Of a stretch of DNA of 64,000 nucleotides, positions 26,633-34,109 are shown piece after piece; the first letter of the stretch is position 1; the number at the start of each line of letters is the position of its first letter. The notes below the pieces were generated by a model that was given only the letters and a program-made list of their open reading frames with translations, made no database searches and was not told where the DNA came from. Origin of the DNA: Candidatus Saccharicenans sp. (lineage in GTDB: Bacteria > Acidobacteriota > Aminicenantia > Aminicenantales > Saccharicenantaceae); the NCBI GenBank assembly GCA_030017715.1, contig JASEIU010000004.1, forward strand, positions 1-64,000. The letters are read 5' to 3'. Made by a program: the position numbers and the translations under genes.

Positions 26633-27754
26633 TCATAAATTGACAATTATTTTCCTCTTGAACATGAAATAACACAGAATACACATCAGGGACAGGCAAC
26701 CGAGGGCGGTGCCGGCCTGGACCCAGCAATCGCCGGCCCAGCCGAGGATGGCTTCGGAAAAAGGGCTGACCAGGTTGCTGAACCAGTCGGCCCCGCCGCT
26801 ACGGGCGAAAAGGTAAATAAAGAGGGGATTCATGCCCACAGCCAGCGGGATAAGGAACAACCTGCGGAATTTAATGATGTCGACCACCCAGTAAGCCAGG
26901 GCCAGAAAAAGCAGGCTAAAGCCGAGACTGACCAGCATAAAGGAGCTGGTTGAAATCTTTTTGATGATAGGGGTGATTGGGTCCAGGGCAAGTCCGAATA
27001 ATGCTGCTGCTAATCCAGTAATGATGAGGATTTTTAGCTTCTTGCCAGGGGTGATATCAGCCTTCATCATTTTCCCGATGACTGTTCCCCAGATCAGATA
27101 GGCGGCCGAAGGAATCATATTAAAGGTTACCCAGCCTTCTGGATTAGAACTGCCCCAGAGCTTGATGTCCAGGTATGACCCGAAGTTGTGCCCGGCCACA
27201 AATGGCTGATTAAAACTCTCAACCGGCCACAGTCTGTAGAGGAGTTCAGCCATCAATAGGAGCGCGCCGGAGAAGGCGATCTGCCAAACTGCCGACCACC
27301 GGAATACAAGAAAAGCCGCCAGACTGCCGAAGGCCAGAGTCGGCAGGATGTCAAGGAGAAAAGCCCAGCCTGGCGCGCCCTCAGGCGGATTGACAATGTA
27401 AAGCGCCCAGCCGAGAAGAAAAAGCGCCAGGGCCCTGACTTCGGCATGTTGAAAACATTTGCCCCAGCTGGTGCCTCTTTCTAATCTATTGCCGTAAGAA
27501 AAAGCCATGGCCACGCCGCTGATAAACATAAAGAAAGATTGTCCCATATCCCAGAGGGTCAATCCGTGCCAGGGATGGTGCTGGAATTGATTTCCAATAG
27601 TGTGGATTAAAGTTCCCTGAAGTGAGGGGCTGAGCATCAGGTCATAAAGTCCTGTGGTCTCGACGATTAGAAACAACATGGCAAAGCCACGGTAGATATC
27701 AAGAGAAAGGAGCCTGCCAGACGGGACTTCACTGAGCCAGTTAGGATTTTTCAT
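26633..27754 (-). CDS. HGSNAT/NagX-like membrane acyltransferase (DUF5009-type)
   Basis: 373 residues from ATG 27754 (GGCGGG upstream); an earlier in-frame TTG at 27784 has no ribosome-binding site. About ten membrane segments. The LLSLDIYRGFAMLFLI start and the HHPWHGLTLWDMGQSFFMFISG block are hallmarks of the heparan-alpha-glucosaminide N-acetyltransferase-like family, which moves acetyl groups across the membrane onto amino sugars. Located downstream of the exosortase (83-base gap, same strand), so it may be co-transcribed with it. With the deacetylases nearby, a cycle of amine exposure and re-acylation is conceivable, though inferred. Confidence 0.78.
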   Translation of the reverse strand: MKNPNWLSEVPSGRLLSLDIYRGFAMLFLIVETTGLYDLMLSPSLQGTLIHTIGNQFQHHPWHGLTLWDMGQSFFMFISGVAMAFSYGNRLERGTSWGKCFQHAEVRALALFLLGWALYIVNPPEGAPGWAFLLDILPTLAFGSLAAFLVFRWSAVWQIAFSGALLLMAELLYRLWPVESFNQPFVAGHNFGSYLDIKLWGSSNPEGWVTFNMIPSAAYLIWGTVIGKMMKADITPGKKLKILIITGLAAALFGLALDPITPIIKKISTSSFMLVSLGFSLLFLALAYWVVDIIKFRRLFLIPLAVGMNPLFIYLFARSGGADWFSNLVSPFSEAILGWAGDCWVQAGTALGCLSLMCILCYFMFKRKIIVNL

Positions 27755-27837
27755 ATCGGATTTCCCGCCTATAAGCTTAATCAAAATTCAGCCTGAATTT
27801 CAAAATATTATTGCCGCATTCAAAATGATCTTCAGAG

Positions 27838-28716
27838 CTAAGGTTGGCCTGATGATTGTTGTCTTGTTTCCTTCTTTTCAAGCTGCCAAAGGAGAAGTCC
27901 CATTATGATCAGAACAACAATGAACATACCATACCCGACCGATCGGTGAATGAACCCACCCTCCATGAATCTTTCGTCGATGAAATAGGCGATTAAATAG
28001 AGGACAACGATACGGATGCCATTTTTGATGATGATCATCGGAATGGCCACAGCCGCCAGCAGTAGTTTATGCTTGAATTCTTTTATGAAAAGATGGCCGG
28101 CCAGAAGACTTATCATCACCAGGGCAATGCTTGAACGCCATCCGGCGCATTCCGGTCCGACCACCAGGATGTACCCGGGAAGATAGATCTCAATGCCTTC
28201 TCTCACAAAAGGGATTCTAATCAGGGAAAAAGCTATATCGGTGATATGGACAGAAGACCCGGCAATCTCCTTAACCAGCCAGTTCATAATTGATGGTGGC
28301 AGGGGGACGGCAAAAAGTAAAAACCCAATGGGAAATATTGCCAGTTTGAAAGATTTGAAGCCATAGAAGGCAAGGTAGGTGCCAGCCCAGAATGTTATGG
28401 CTGAAAATACAGCCAGGGATATTGAATATTCATCCATCAGGTCTGAAAATCGGCTCAATAGATAAAACGTCAATCCTGCAGAGGCTATCAAAATACCCGG
28501 AAGAGTAGCCGGAGCCGGAGCTGAAAACAGGGCTTTTCTCTTCCCGAAAAGAAGGAAGATGGTAATTATCGGGACAATTGGAATATGAGTGTAAAAGAGG
28601 TCAATGCGGGGGTCGCTCAGGAGTCTTTTTATGGGATTAAAAGCTAATACAACGGCCAGCAGGTAAAAGAAGAGAAGAAGAATAAAATAAACCCGCCCTC
28701 GCTTAGACTCCACCAT
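27838..28716 (-). CDS. Exosortase (EpsH/Xrt family)
   Basis: 292 residues, about eight membrane segments. The three family catalytic residues are visible: Cys190 in VVGPECAGWRSS, Arg235 in IKNGIRIVVL, and His257 in FIHRSVGYGMF. The FLLFAVPLPPSIMN stretch near 132-145 is also typical. Exosortases cut and transfer proteins with a C-terminal PEP-CTERM-type tail at the membrane and co-occur with exopolysaccharide genes. The only evident substrate in the window is the small gene 55 bases upstream (28772-28990), which shares its strand and probable promoter. No fused C-terminal EpsI-like domain is present. The subclass is not assigned. Confidence 0.9.
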   Translation of the reverse strand: MVESKRGRVYFILLLFFYLLAVVLAFNPIKRLLSDPRIDLFYTHIPIVPIITIFLLFGKRKALFSAPAPATLPGILIASAGLTFYLLSRFSDLMDEYSISLAVFSAITFWAGTYLAFYGFKSFKLAIFPIGFLLFAVPLPPSIMNWLVKEIAGSSVHITDIAFSLIRIPFVREGIEIYLPGYILVVGPECAGWRSSIALVMISLLAGHLFIKEFKHKLLLAAVAIPMIIIKNGIRIVVLYLIAYFIDERFMEGGFIHRSVGYGMFIVVLIIMGLLLWQLEKKETRQQSSGQP

Positions 28717-28771
28717 TAGAAAAAATTAAGCTGTCGATGACCTGGCCCCGCTCAGGCTATCGGGAAGAAAG

Positions 28772-28990
28772 TCAGTTCTTTTTCCTATTTTTCAAGGCAT
28801 AAATCCCAAGACCTGCCAGCCCGATGCCGACCAGAGCAATGGCCACCGGTTCGGCCACGCCACGTCTGCCGCCCTGGCCCCTGTCTCTTTTGCCCCACGG
28901 ACCGAAATCATCGCTCCAGGCATAGGAGATTGTGGTCGTCAACAGAACAAGCAACAGCAGCGCGACCAGAACCAGAATAGTCTTACTCAT
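28772..28990 (-). CDS. Minimal PEP-CTERM-type exosortase substrate
   Basis: 72 residues from ATG 28990, chosen because AAAGGGG lies 9 bases upstream and the promoter's predicted start (~29019) rules out an ATG at 29020. Residues 4-23 are a Sec signal, with probable cleavage after SYA (24). A mature spacer of only about 22 Gly/Arg-rich residues follows, then the sorting tail: E47-P48, a hydrophobic run VAIALVGIGLAGLGIYAL (49-66) and the basic end KNRKKN. This matches the three-part PEP-CTERM layout with AEP in place of PEP. It precedes the exosortase gene, so it is likely its dedicated substrate. The function of such a short processed peptide is unknown. Confidence 0.8.
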   Translation of the reverse strand: MSKTILVLVALLLLVLLTTTISYAWSDDFGPWGKRDRGQGGRRGVAEPVAIALVGIGLAGLGIYALKNRKKN

Positions 28991-29025
28991 GACAATTAAC
29001 CCCTTTCGGTAATCTTGCATCTACT

Positions 29026-29053
29026 ATTATCAGGATAAATTCTTTTTTGTCAA
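29026..29053 (-). promoter_or_regulatory. Strong promoter of the PEP-CTERM / exosortase operon
   Basis: On the minus strand: TTGACA (29053-29048, perfect), 16-base spacer, GATAAT (29031-29026, 5 of 6). Predicted start about 29019, giving a 29-base leader to the ATG at 28990. Confidence 0.7.
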
Positions 29054-29063
29054 GCACTTTTTA

Positions 29064-29092
29064 TTGACATTTTTGCCGGTTTTGTGATAGAA
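29064..29092 (+). promoter_or_regulatory. Divergent promoter of the acyltransferase / ACP / ligase operon
   Basis: TTGACA at 29064-29069 is perfect. The -10 is weak: ATAGAA at 29087-29092 (17-base spacer), or GATAGA one base earlier. The two divergent -35 boxes form TGTCAA-N10-TTGACA, so both promoters could share a regulator. Confidence 0.5.
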
Positions 29093-29148
29093 AAACTTTG
29101 CTTTTTTATTATTTACAGGGAGCTTACCGGGCAGGCGGGGAGCAGAGC

Positions 29149-29652
29149 GTGAGAATTTTTCAGCGGATTTTAAGACGCCTTGCCTATTTTATCCCAGGCG
29201 GGGGGTCCCTTAGGCCCGGGCTGAACAGGCTGCGTGGCGTCAAAATCGGAAAAAATGTCTGGATCAGCCAGTATGTCTACATAGACGAGCTCCATCCTGA
29301 AGCCATAGAGATTGGAGATAACGTCACAGTTGGCATCGGCACGGCCATCATCTCCCACCTTTACTGGACTAAATCAAAAGAAACGGTGGTCAAACCGGTG
29401 GTTATAGAGCCCGGTGTCTTTATAGGTCCGCACTGTGTGATACTTCCTGGCGTCCGGATCGGGCAGGGCTCGGTCATCCAGGCCGGAACGGTGGTTTCTC
29501 ACAATGTTCCGCCGGGAGTCTTTTTCGGCCATGCGCCGGCCACCGTCCTGGGCAAAGTAACGGTGCCGCTCACACCCGAGCATACCTATCAGGAATTTGT
29601 CCATGGCCTCAGGCCATTCAGGAAAAAAGGCGAGTCAGATGATCAGGGATGA
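29149..29652 (+). CDS. Hexapeptide-repeat (left-handed beta-helix) acyltransferase
   Basis: 167 residues from the GTG at 29149, which has GGCGGGGAG 4-6 bases upstream; a TTG at 29098 would lie at the predicted transcription start. The chain is mostly [LIV]GxxxxI hexapeptide repeats (IGKNVWI, IEIGDNVTVGIGTAI, VFIGPHCVILPGVRIGQGSVI), the fold of sugar and serine O-acetyltransferases. The family acylates hydroxyls or amines from acyl-CoA or acyl-ACP. Because an acyl carrier protein overlaps its 3' end by 14 bases and an acyl-activating ligase follows, an acyl-ACP donor is plausible here (inference). Confidence 0.78.
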   Translation: MRIFQRILRRLAYFIPGGGSLRPGLNRLRGVKIGKNVWISQYVYIDELHPEAIEIGDNVTVGIGTAIISHLYWTKSKETVVKPVVIEPGVFIGPHCVILPGVRIGQGSVIQAGTVVSHNVPPGVFFGHAPATVLGKVTVPLTPEHTYQEFVHGLRPFRKKGESDDQG

Positions 29653-29887
29653 AATAAAAAAATTCATAGTCGAAAAATTTCTTTTTAATTGCGCAGACCA
29701 GCTCGACGATGAGGCCTCACTCCTGGAGACCAACACCGTGGATTCAGTCGGAATCCTGGAAATTGTGGGCTTCATCGAAAACCGGTTCAACCTTAAAGTT
29801 GAGGACGAGGAACTGACAGCCGAGAATCTGGACAGCATCAATAAAATCGCCAGATTTGTCGAAAAAAAGCTTGGTTTACAGGGTTAA
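29639..29887 (+). CDS. Acyl carrier protein
   Basis: 82 residues from ATG 29639 (AAGGCGAG upstream), overlapping the acyltransferase by 14 bases. A four-helix ACP-size acidic protein. The phosphopantetheine attachment Ser is S36 in the VDS36VGILEIVGFIE segment, where D-S-(L/V)-x-x-(L/I/V)-E is the ACP signature. The ligase starts four bases after its stop. It would carry the acyl or aminoacyl group activated by that ligase. It is too isolated from fatty-acid genes to be the housekeeping AcpP. Confidence 0.88.
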   Translation: MIRDEIKKFIVEKFLFNCADQLDDEASLLETNTVDSVGILEIVGFIENRFNLKVEDEELTAENLDSINKIARFVEKKLGLQG

Positions 29888-29891
29888 ACAG

Positions 29892-31472
29892 ATGCAGTTT
29901 GACCCGGTGCTTCTCCATGACTGGTTGACCCGAACTGCCAGCCGCCGTCCAGGCAAAACCGCTCTTGTAAGCCGCGGCCAGAGGCTTACCTACAGGGAAA
30001 TAGAGGAAAAATCCACCCGCCTGGCCGAAGCCCTGGTTCTGATGGGATTTAAGAAGGGCGAGCGCGGGGTCATCTGTCTCGACAACTGCCCGGAAGCGGT
30101 CATCGCCATTTACGGAATTCTTAAAGCCGGAGGAATTTTTGTCGTCATCGATTCAAAGAGTCCCTGGCCGGTTGTCGATTCTATCCTGGAGGACTCCGGA
30201 GCCAGGTTGCTCGTAACCTACAGACGAAAAATTTATCAGAGGGATAGCTCTAAGAATCTACTGGCGGACCTTCAGCTCGTCATTGTAGACGGAAGCCAGT
30301 CCCCGCCCCGAACCTGCCCTAAAGCGCTTAATTTTTCCGGTCTGGTTGAGAAACTTTCGGTCGAGGTTAAGTTGCCCCGGCTTCTGGAAAACGACCTGGC
30401 CTGCCTGATTTATACTTCAGGCTCAACTGGAAAATCCAAGGGCATCGTCTGCACTCATCACAACATGGTGACTGCCGCCCGGAGCATCATCCAGTACCTG
30501 GAAAATACTCCGGACGATATAATTCTGGATGTTCTGCCGCTGTCTTTTGATTACGGTCTCTACCAGGTCTTGATGTGTTTTATGTTCGGTGGAACGCTGG
30601 TGCTTGAGCCTTCCTTCGCTTACATTCAGGATATACTGGCGGCCATCGAAAAGGAAAAAGTTACCGGCTTTCCCATAATTCCGTCGATTTCGGCCATGCT
30701 CCTGAGACTCAAAAAATTTCCAGCCCGACAGCTTCGTTCGCTTCGCTACATAACCAATACCGGAGCCGCCTGGCCGGTCTCCCATATCCGCCAGTTCCGG
30801 GAATTGTTGCCATGGGTGAAACTCTATTCAATGTATGGCCTCAGCGAATGTAAAAGGGTGAGCTATCTTCCGCCGGAATTGATAGATCAGCATCCGGATT
30901 CGGTTGGAATTCCTATGCCGAACCTGGAAGTGGCTGTGGTTGACCGCCGCGGAAAGCCGGTGCCGCCAGGAAAATCCGGACAGCTCGTCGTCCGGGGACC
31001 GTCGGTCATGCAGGGCTACTGGCGGGACAAAAAACTGACCGATAAAGTTTTCCGGCGGGGGAGATATCCGGAAGAACGCTGGCTTCAGACCGGCGACCTT
31101 TTCCGCCAGGATGAAAACGGGTTGCTCTATTACCTGGGGCGCCGCGACCGTCAGATTAAATCCTACGGTCACCGCATTAACCTGGCTGAAGTGGAAAAGA
31201 CGATAGCGAGCCTGAGTGGCGTGGTTGAGACGGCGGCCGTGCCCATCCCCGATGACATCGGCGGGGCTGTTATCGGAGTATTTATTGTTATGAAGAGGGA
31301 AGCCGGGCTCAGTGAAATCCAGGTCAAACAGCACTGCCAGCAGAATTTAGAGCCCTATAAAATACCGCGCCACATCTGGTTGCTTGACGCCCTGCCCAAG
31401 ACACCAAACGGCAAGATAAATTATAAAGAGCTGAGGTCACGGCTCTATAAGAAAACCCGGGGCAGTCAATAG
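29892..31472 (+). CDS. AMP-dependent acyl/aminoacyl ligase (ANL superfamily)
   Basis: 526 residues from ATG 29892, four bases after the ACP stop. ANL core motifs occur in order: the P-loop YTSGSTGKSKG (174-184), MYGLSE (A5-type), TGDLFR with a GRRDRQIKSYGHRI hinge region, and the C-terminal catalytic Lys in PKTPNGKI near 510. It activates a carboxylate with ATP and would load it on the neighbouring ACP. Related adenylating ligases are known beside exosortase systems. Whether the substrate is a fatty, hydroxy or amino acid cannot be read reliably; the small-domain architecture is also like amino-acid adenylation enzymes. Confidence 0.87.
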   Translation: MQFDPVLLHDWLTRTASRRPGKTALVSRGQRLTYREIEEKSTRLAEALVLMGFKKGERGVICLDNCPEAVIAIYGILKAGGIFVVIDSKSPWPVVDSILEDSGARLLVTYRRKIYQRDSSKNLLADLQLVIVDGSQSPPRTCPKALNFSGLVEKLSVEVKLPRLLENDLACLIYTSGSTGKSKGIVCTHHNMVTAARSIIQYLENTPDDIILDVLPLSFDYGLYQVLMCFMFGGTLVLEPSFAYIQDILAAIEKEKVTGFPIIPSISAMLLRLKKFPARQLRSLRYITNTGAAWPVSHIRQFRELLPWVKLYSMYGLSECKRVSYLPPELIDQHPDSVGIPMPNLEVAVVDRRGKPVPPGKSGQLVVRGPSVMQGYWRDKKLTDKVFRRGRYPEERWLQTGDLFRQDENGLLYYLGRRDRQIKSYGHRINLAEVEKTIASLSGVVETAAVPIPDDIGGAVIGVFIVMKREAGLSEIQVKQHCQQNLEPYKIPRHIWLLDALPKTPNGKINYKELRSRLYKKTRGSQ

Positions 31473-31627
31473 GCAGGGCAAAAAATTTTAAGACAATTAA
31501 TTATTAAAAGATTATTCCGGAGAGAAGGCGGGAAGAATTTAAGGTTGCCGGGAGAATGGAGGCCAAAAAGAAATTTTATCGGTTCCCCGGATAATCTTCA
31601 GGTTAATTTGATATAGCGAGGTGCTCG

Positions 31628-32614
31628 ATGACTGCCAAAGAACATATGAATGAATTTTCATATGACAGTCTCAAACTCGACTGCGAAAAAGAAACTGCCC
31701 GTCTCACTGCCTTTATTTCTGAGGCGGTCGGGCGCCGTCTTCGCAGGCAGGGAGCGGTGGTGGGTATTTCCGGGGGCATTGACAGTTCAGTCACGGCCGC
31801 CCTCTGTGTCCGGGCTCTGGGTGCCGAAAAGGTCATCGGCCTCCTGATGCCCGAGCGCGACTCCCACCCGGACACCCTGAAGCTAAGCCGACTGGTGGGG
31901 GAGAGCCTGGGCATCAAAACCTTTTATCGCGACCTGACTCCGATACTTACCGGCCTCGGTTTTTACCAGGACATGACTGCCTGCATAAGGGAAGTCATTC
32001 CGGAATTTGGAGAAGGCTGGCGATGGAAAATTTCGGCTTCCGAAATCTCGGAAGACCGGGTCTTTACCTTTTTCTGGCTGGTGGTCCAGTCGCCGCCGGG
32101 CGAGATCATCAAAAAAAGGCTTCTGGCCGAAAAGCTCCTTCACCTGATTGCCCTCAGCAATTTCAAGCAACGGACAAGAAAGATGCTTGAGTATCATTAT
32201 GCCGACCGCTTCAATTATGCCGTCGCCGGGACCTCCAATCTACCTGAAAGCGACCAGGGATTCTTTGTCAAGCTCGGTGACGGGGCCGGCGATTTTAAGC
32301 CGATTGCCCATCTCTATAAAAGCCAGATCTATCAGCTCGGCCAATATTTAGGTTTGCCGGAAGCCATAACCGGACGCCAGCCGACGGCCGACATTCACCC
32401 GCTTTCCCAGGGGCAGGACGAGTTTTTCTACGGCCTGCCCTATGAGCAGATGGATGCCTGTCTTTACGGAGAAAAAAACAGTCTGCCGCCCGAAGCGGTG
32501 GCCCGGGCTACGGGACTTAGCCCGGAACGGGTGAGTTTAATCTACAAGCAGCTGGCCCATCGCCGGGCAGTAAACGAGTACCTCAGCCTGCTGCCGCTTT
32601 ATCCTGAGCCTTAG
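31628..32614 (+). CDS. NAD synthetase-like ATP pyrophosphatase
   Basis: 328 residues, start ATG 31628 with GCGAGGTG upstream. PP-loop SGGIDSS at 48-54. AGTSNLPESDQGFFVKLGDGAGDFKPIAHLYKSQ (about 32224-32325) fits the NadE family, in which adenylated nicotinate dinucleotide is amidated. No nitrilase-type glutaminase domain is present, so ammonia would be the nitrogen donor. It is longer than ordinary ammonia-dependent NadE (~250-280 residues), with an extra insertion around 115-175. Its position 155 bases after the ACP ligase raises the alternative that it is an amide-forming enzyme of the surface pathway rather than the housekeeping NadE. Both remain open. Confidence 0.75.
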   Translation: MTAKEHMNEFSYDSLKLDCEKETARLTAFISEAVGRRLRRQGAVVGISGGIDSSVTAALCVRALGAEKVIGLLMPERDSHPDTLKLSRLVGESLGIKTFYRDLTPILTGLGFYQDMTACIREVIPEFGEGWRWKISASEISEDRVFTFFWLVVQSPPGEIIKKRLLAEKLLHLIALSNFKQRTRKMLEYHYADRFNYAVAGTSNLPESDQGFFVKLGDGAGDFKPIAHLYKSQIYQLGQYLGLPEAITGRQPTADIHPLSQGQDEFFYGLPYEQMDACLYGEKNSLPPEAVARATGLSPERVSLIYKQLAHRRAVNEYLSLLPLYPEP

Positions 32615-32814
32615 CGCGCTGGAAATATAATTTAAGGACAGACCTGCTTCTTAAATCTGAGTCTGAGTTCGGCGACCTGATCTTTGATGGATAATATCTT
32701 CTTCCAGCCATTCACAAACTTTGAACGCGACCTTGAGAAAAATTCGGCCGCTGCCGCCTGCCCTGTCTGTTAATAATTGCATATTATAACTTTGTTGAGT
32801 TTTTGATCGGAAAC

Positions 32815-32843
32815 TTGCTCAGCCTGGTTATAACCTGTATCAT
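32815..32843 (+). promoter_or_regulatory. Promoter of the gamma-carbonic-anhydrase-like gene, with a palindrome in the spacer
   Basis: TTGCTC (32815-32820), 17-base spacer, TATCAT (32838-32843). The spacer contains the perfect 10-bp palindrome GGTTATAACC (32826-32835), a possible repressor site. Confidence 0.45.
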
Positions 32844-32889
32844 AAACTATCCGCTTTAATTTATATCTGAAATTAGCGATGCGAGGTTA

Positions 32890-33408
32890 ATGATGACTAT
32901 GGAGAGCAAAAACAACCTGGCAATAATTCACCCGGAAACTTTTGTGGCCGAAAAAGCGGTCATTATCGGACGGGTCATCCTCAAGCAAGGGGCCAGCGTC
33001 TGGTATAACGCCGTGCTCCGGGCCGACATCGCCGACATTGTTATCGGCGAATATTCCAACATCCAGGACAACTGCGTGCTTCATGTTGATTACGACACCC
33101 CGACCATCCTTGGCGACTATGTCACGGTCGGCCACGGCGCCATCCTTCATGCCTGCAAAATCGGCTCCAACACCCTGATCGGCATGGGAGCAGTGGTTCT
33201 TGACCGGGCGATCATACCGGATAACTGCCTGGTGGCGGCCGGAGCCCTGGTTCCGCCCGGAAAGACTTTCCCCGAGGGCACCCTAATCCTGGGCAACCCG
33301 GCCAAGGTCGCCCGCACTCTCACCGCCGATGAAATCCAGCACCTGCGCCAGCACGCCCTCGGCTATTATGACCTCTGGAAGAAAAACTACCGTCCTGACA
33401 GCAAATAG
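32890..33408 (+). CDS. Gamma-carbonic-anhydrase-family hexapeptide protein (YrdA/CaiE-like)
   Basis: 172 residues. Left-handed beta-helix with the gamma-CA pattern: DNCVLHVD, then VGHGAILHACKIG, providing the three metal-binding histidines, and the GNPAKVARTLT end. Members bind Zn or Fe; only some are active carbonic anhydrases. The start lies in ATGATGACTATGG; GCGAGG at 32881-32886 best serves the first or second ATG. It has its own promoter and looks like a single-gene unit. A housekeeping role is more likely than a link to the polysaccharide locus. Confidence 0.85.
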   Translation: MMTMESKNNLAIIHPETFVAEKAVIIGRVILKQGASVWYNAVLRADIADIVIGEYSNIQDNCVLHVDYDTPTILGDYVTVGHGAILHACKIGSNTLIGMGAVVLDRAIIPDNCLVAAGALVPPGKTFPEGTLILGNPAKVARTLTADEIQHLRQHALGYYDLWKKNYRPDSK

Positions 33409-34021
33409 ATTTTGCCCTGAATGAAGCTTGTTTTTCTTCCCACCATATCCGGAGATTAGTTTGATGAGTTTATTGCCGCACAGTCTCTCTCAGCCGGCTA
33501 AGAAATGTCTGAACGGGCAATTGTATGACTCAACTTAGCATAGAGCAGAGTTGTTGATCATAACCTCAAGCTATGAAATTCGAAAGATCCGCTTTTGAAT
33601 TTGCCGGAATTATTATTTATTCTGATAATGTGAGAAAAATTTATCGTTTTTCTCTCAAAGCAAGGGCAGCTTTGCGACGGAAGGCTCCGGTGAATTCCTC
33701 ATATTTCCCGTTAGCAGTCCCTATTTTGGCTCAGTCTATATCTTGAACTGCCGGCCAGGCTATCAATACCATGGCCCATTGTCTCAGGTTGTGTGTTCCT
33801 TGCTGCCGGCAATATTAATTACCCTAACTTAGGTATAGTTAACATTCAATATTACTGACAACATTACCGACAATCTGATTTTGATATTACTTCATCTTAT
33901 AAGAGAATCTGGCTTTTGCCCTAAATATATCTTTAGAGGCCTTTAGCAGGGAAAGGATATCGAAAACAGGCTCAAAAATCAGGAACATTTTAGCGGGTGT
34001 CTTTCTCCCGGTCACCTTCCC
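33409..34021. other. Long intergenic region, no gene found
   Basis: About 600 bases with no convincing coding sequence. A weak A/U-rich hairpin, GAGAAAAA (33632-33639) / TTTTTCTC (33647-33654), is the only clear structure; it might end transcription in either direction. Confidence 0.4.
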
Positions 34022-34076
34022 TTAACCTCGGGCAAAGGTTAAATTTAAACTTGACAATATCTTAACGAATTGTTAA
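34022..34076. promoter_or_regulatory. Promoter and two inverted-repeat operator candidates of the XRE gene
   Basis: TTGACA at 34051-34056 with a weak -10 (TAATTA, 34074-34079). Upstream, TTAACC (34022-34027) / GGTTAA (34037-34042) are 9 bases apart. Between -35 and -10, TTAAC (34062-34066) / GTTAA (34072-34076) are 5 bases apart. The shared half-site suggests autoregulation by the XRE protein encoded immediately downstream. Confidence 0.5.
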
Positions 34077-34109
34077 TTATAGGGCGGAAGGTTCGCCGGG
34101 GAGATCAGA

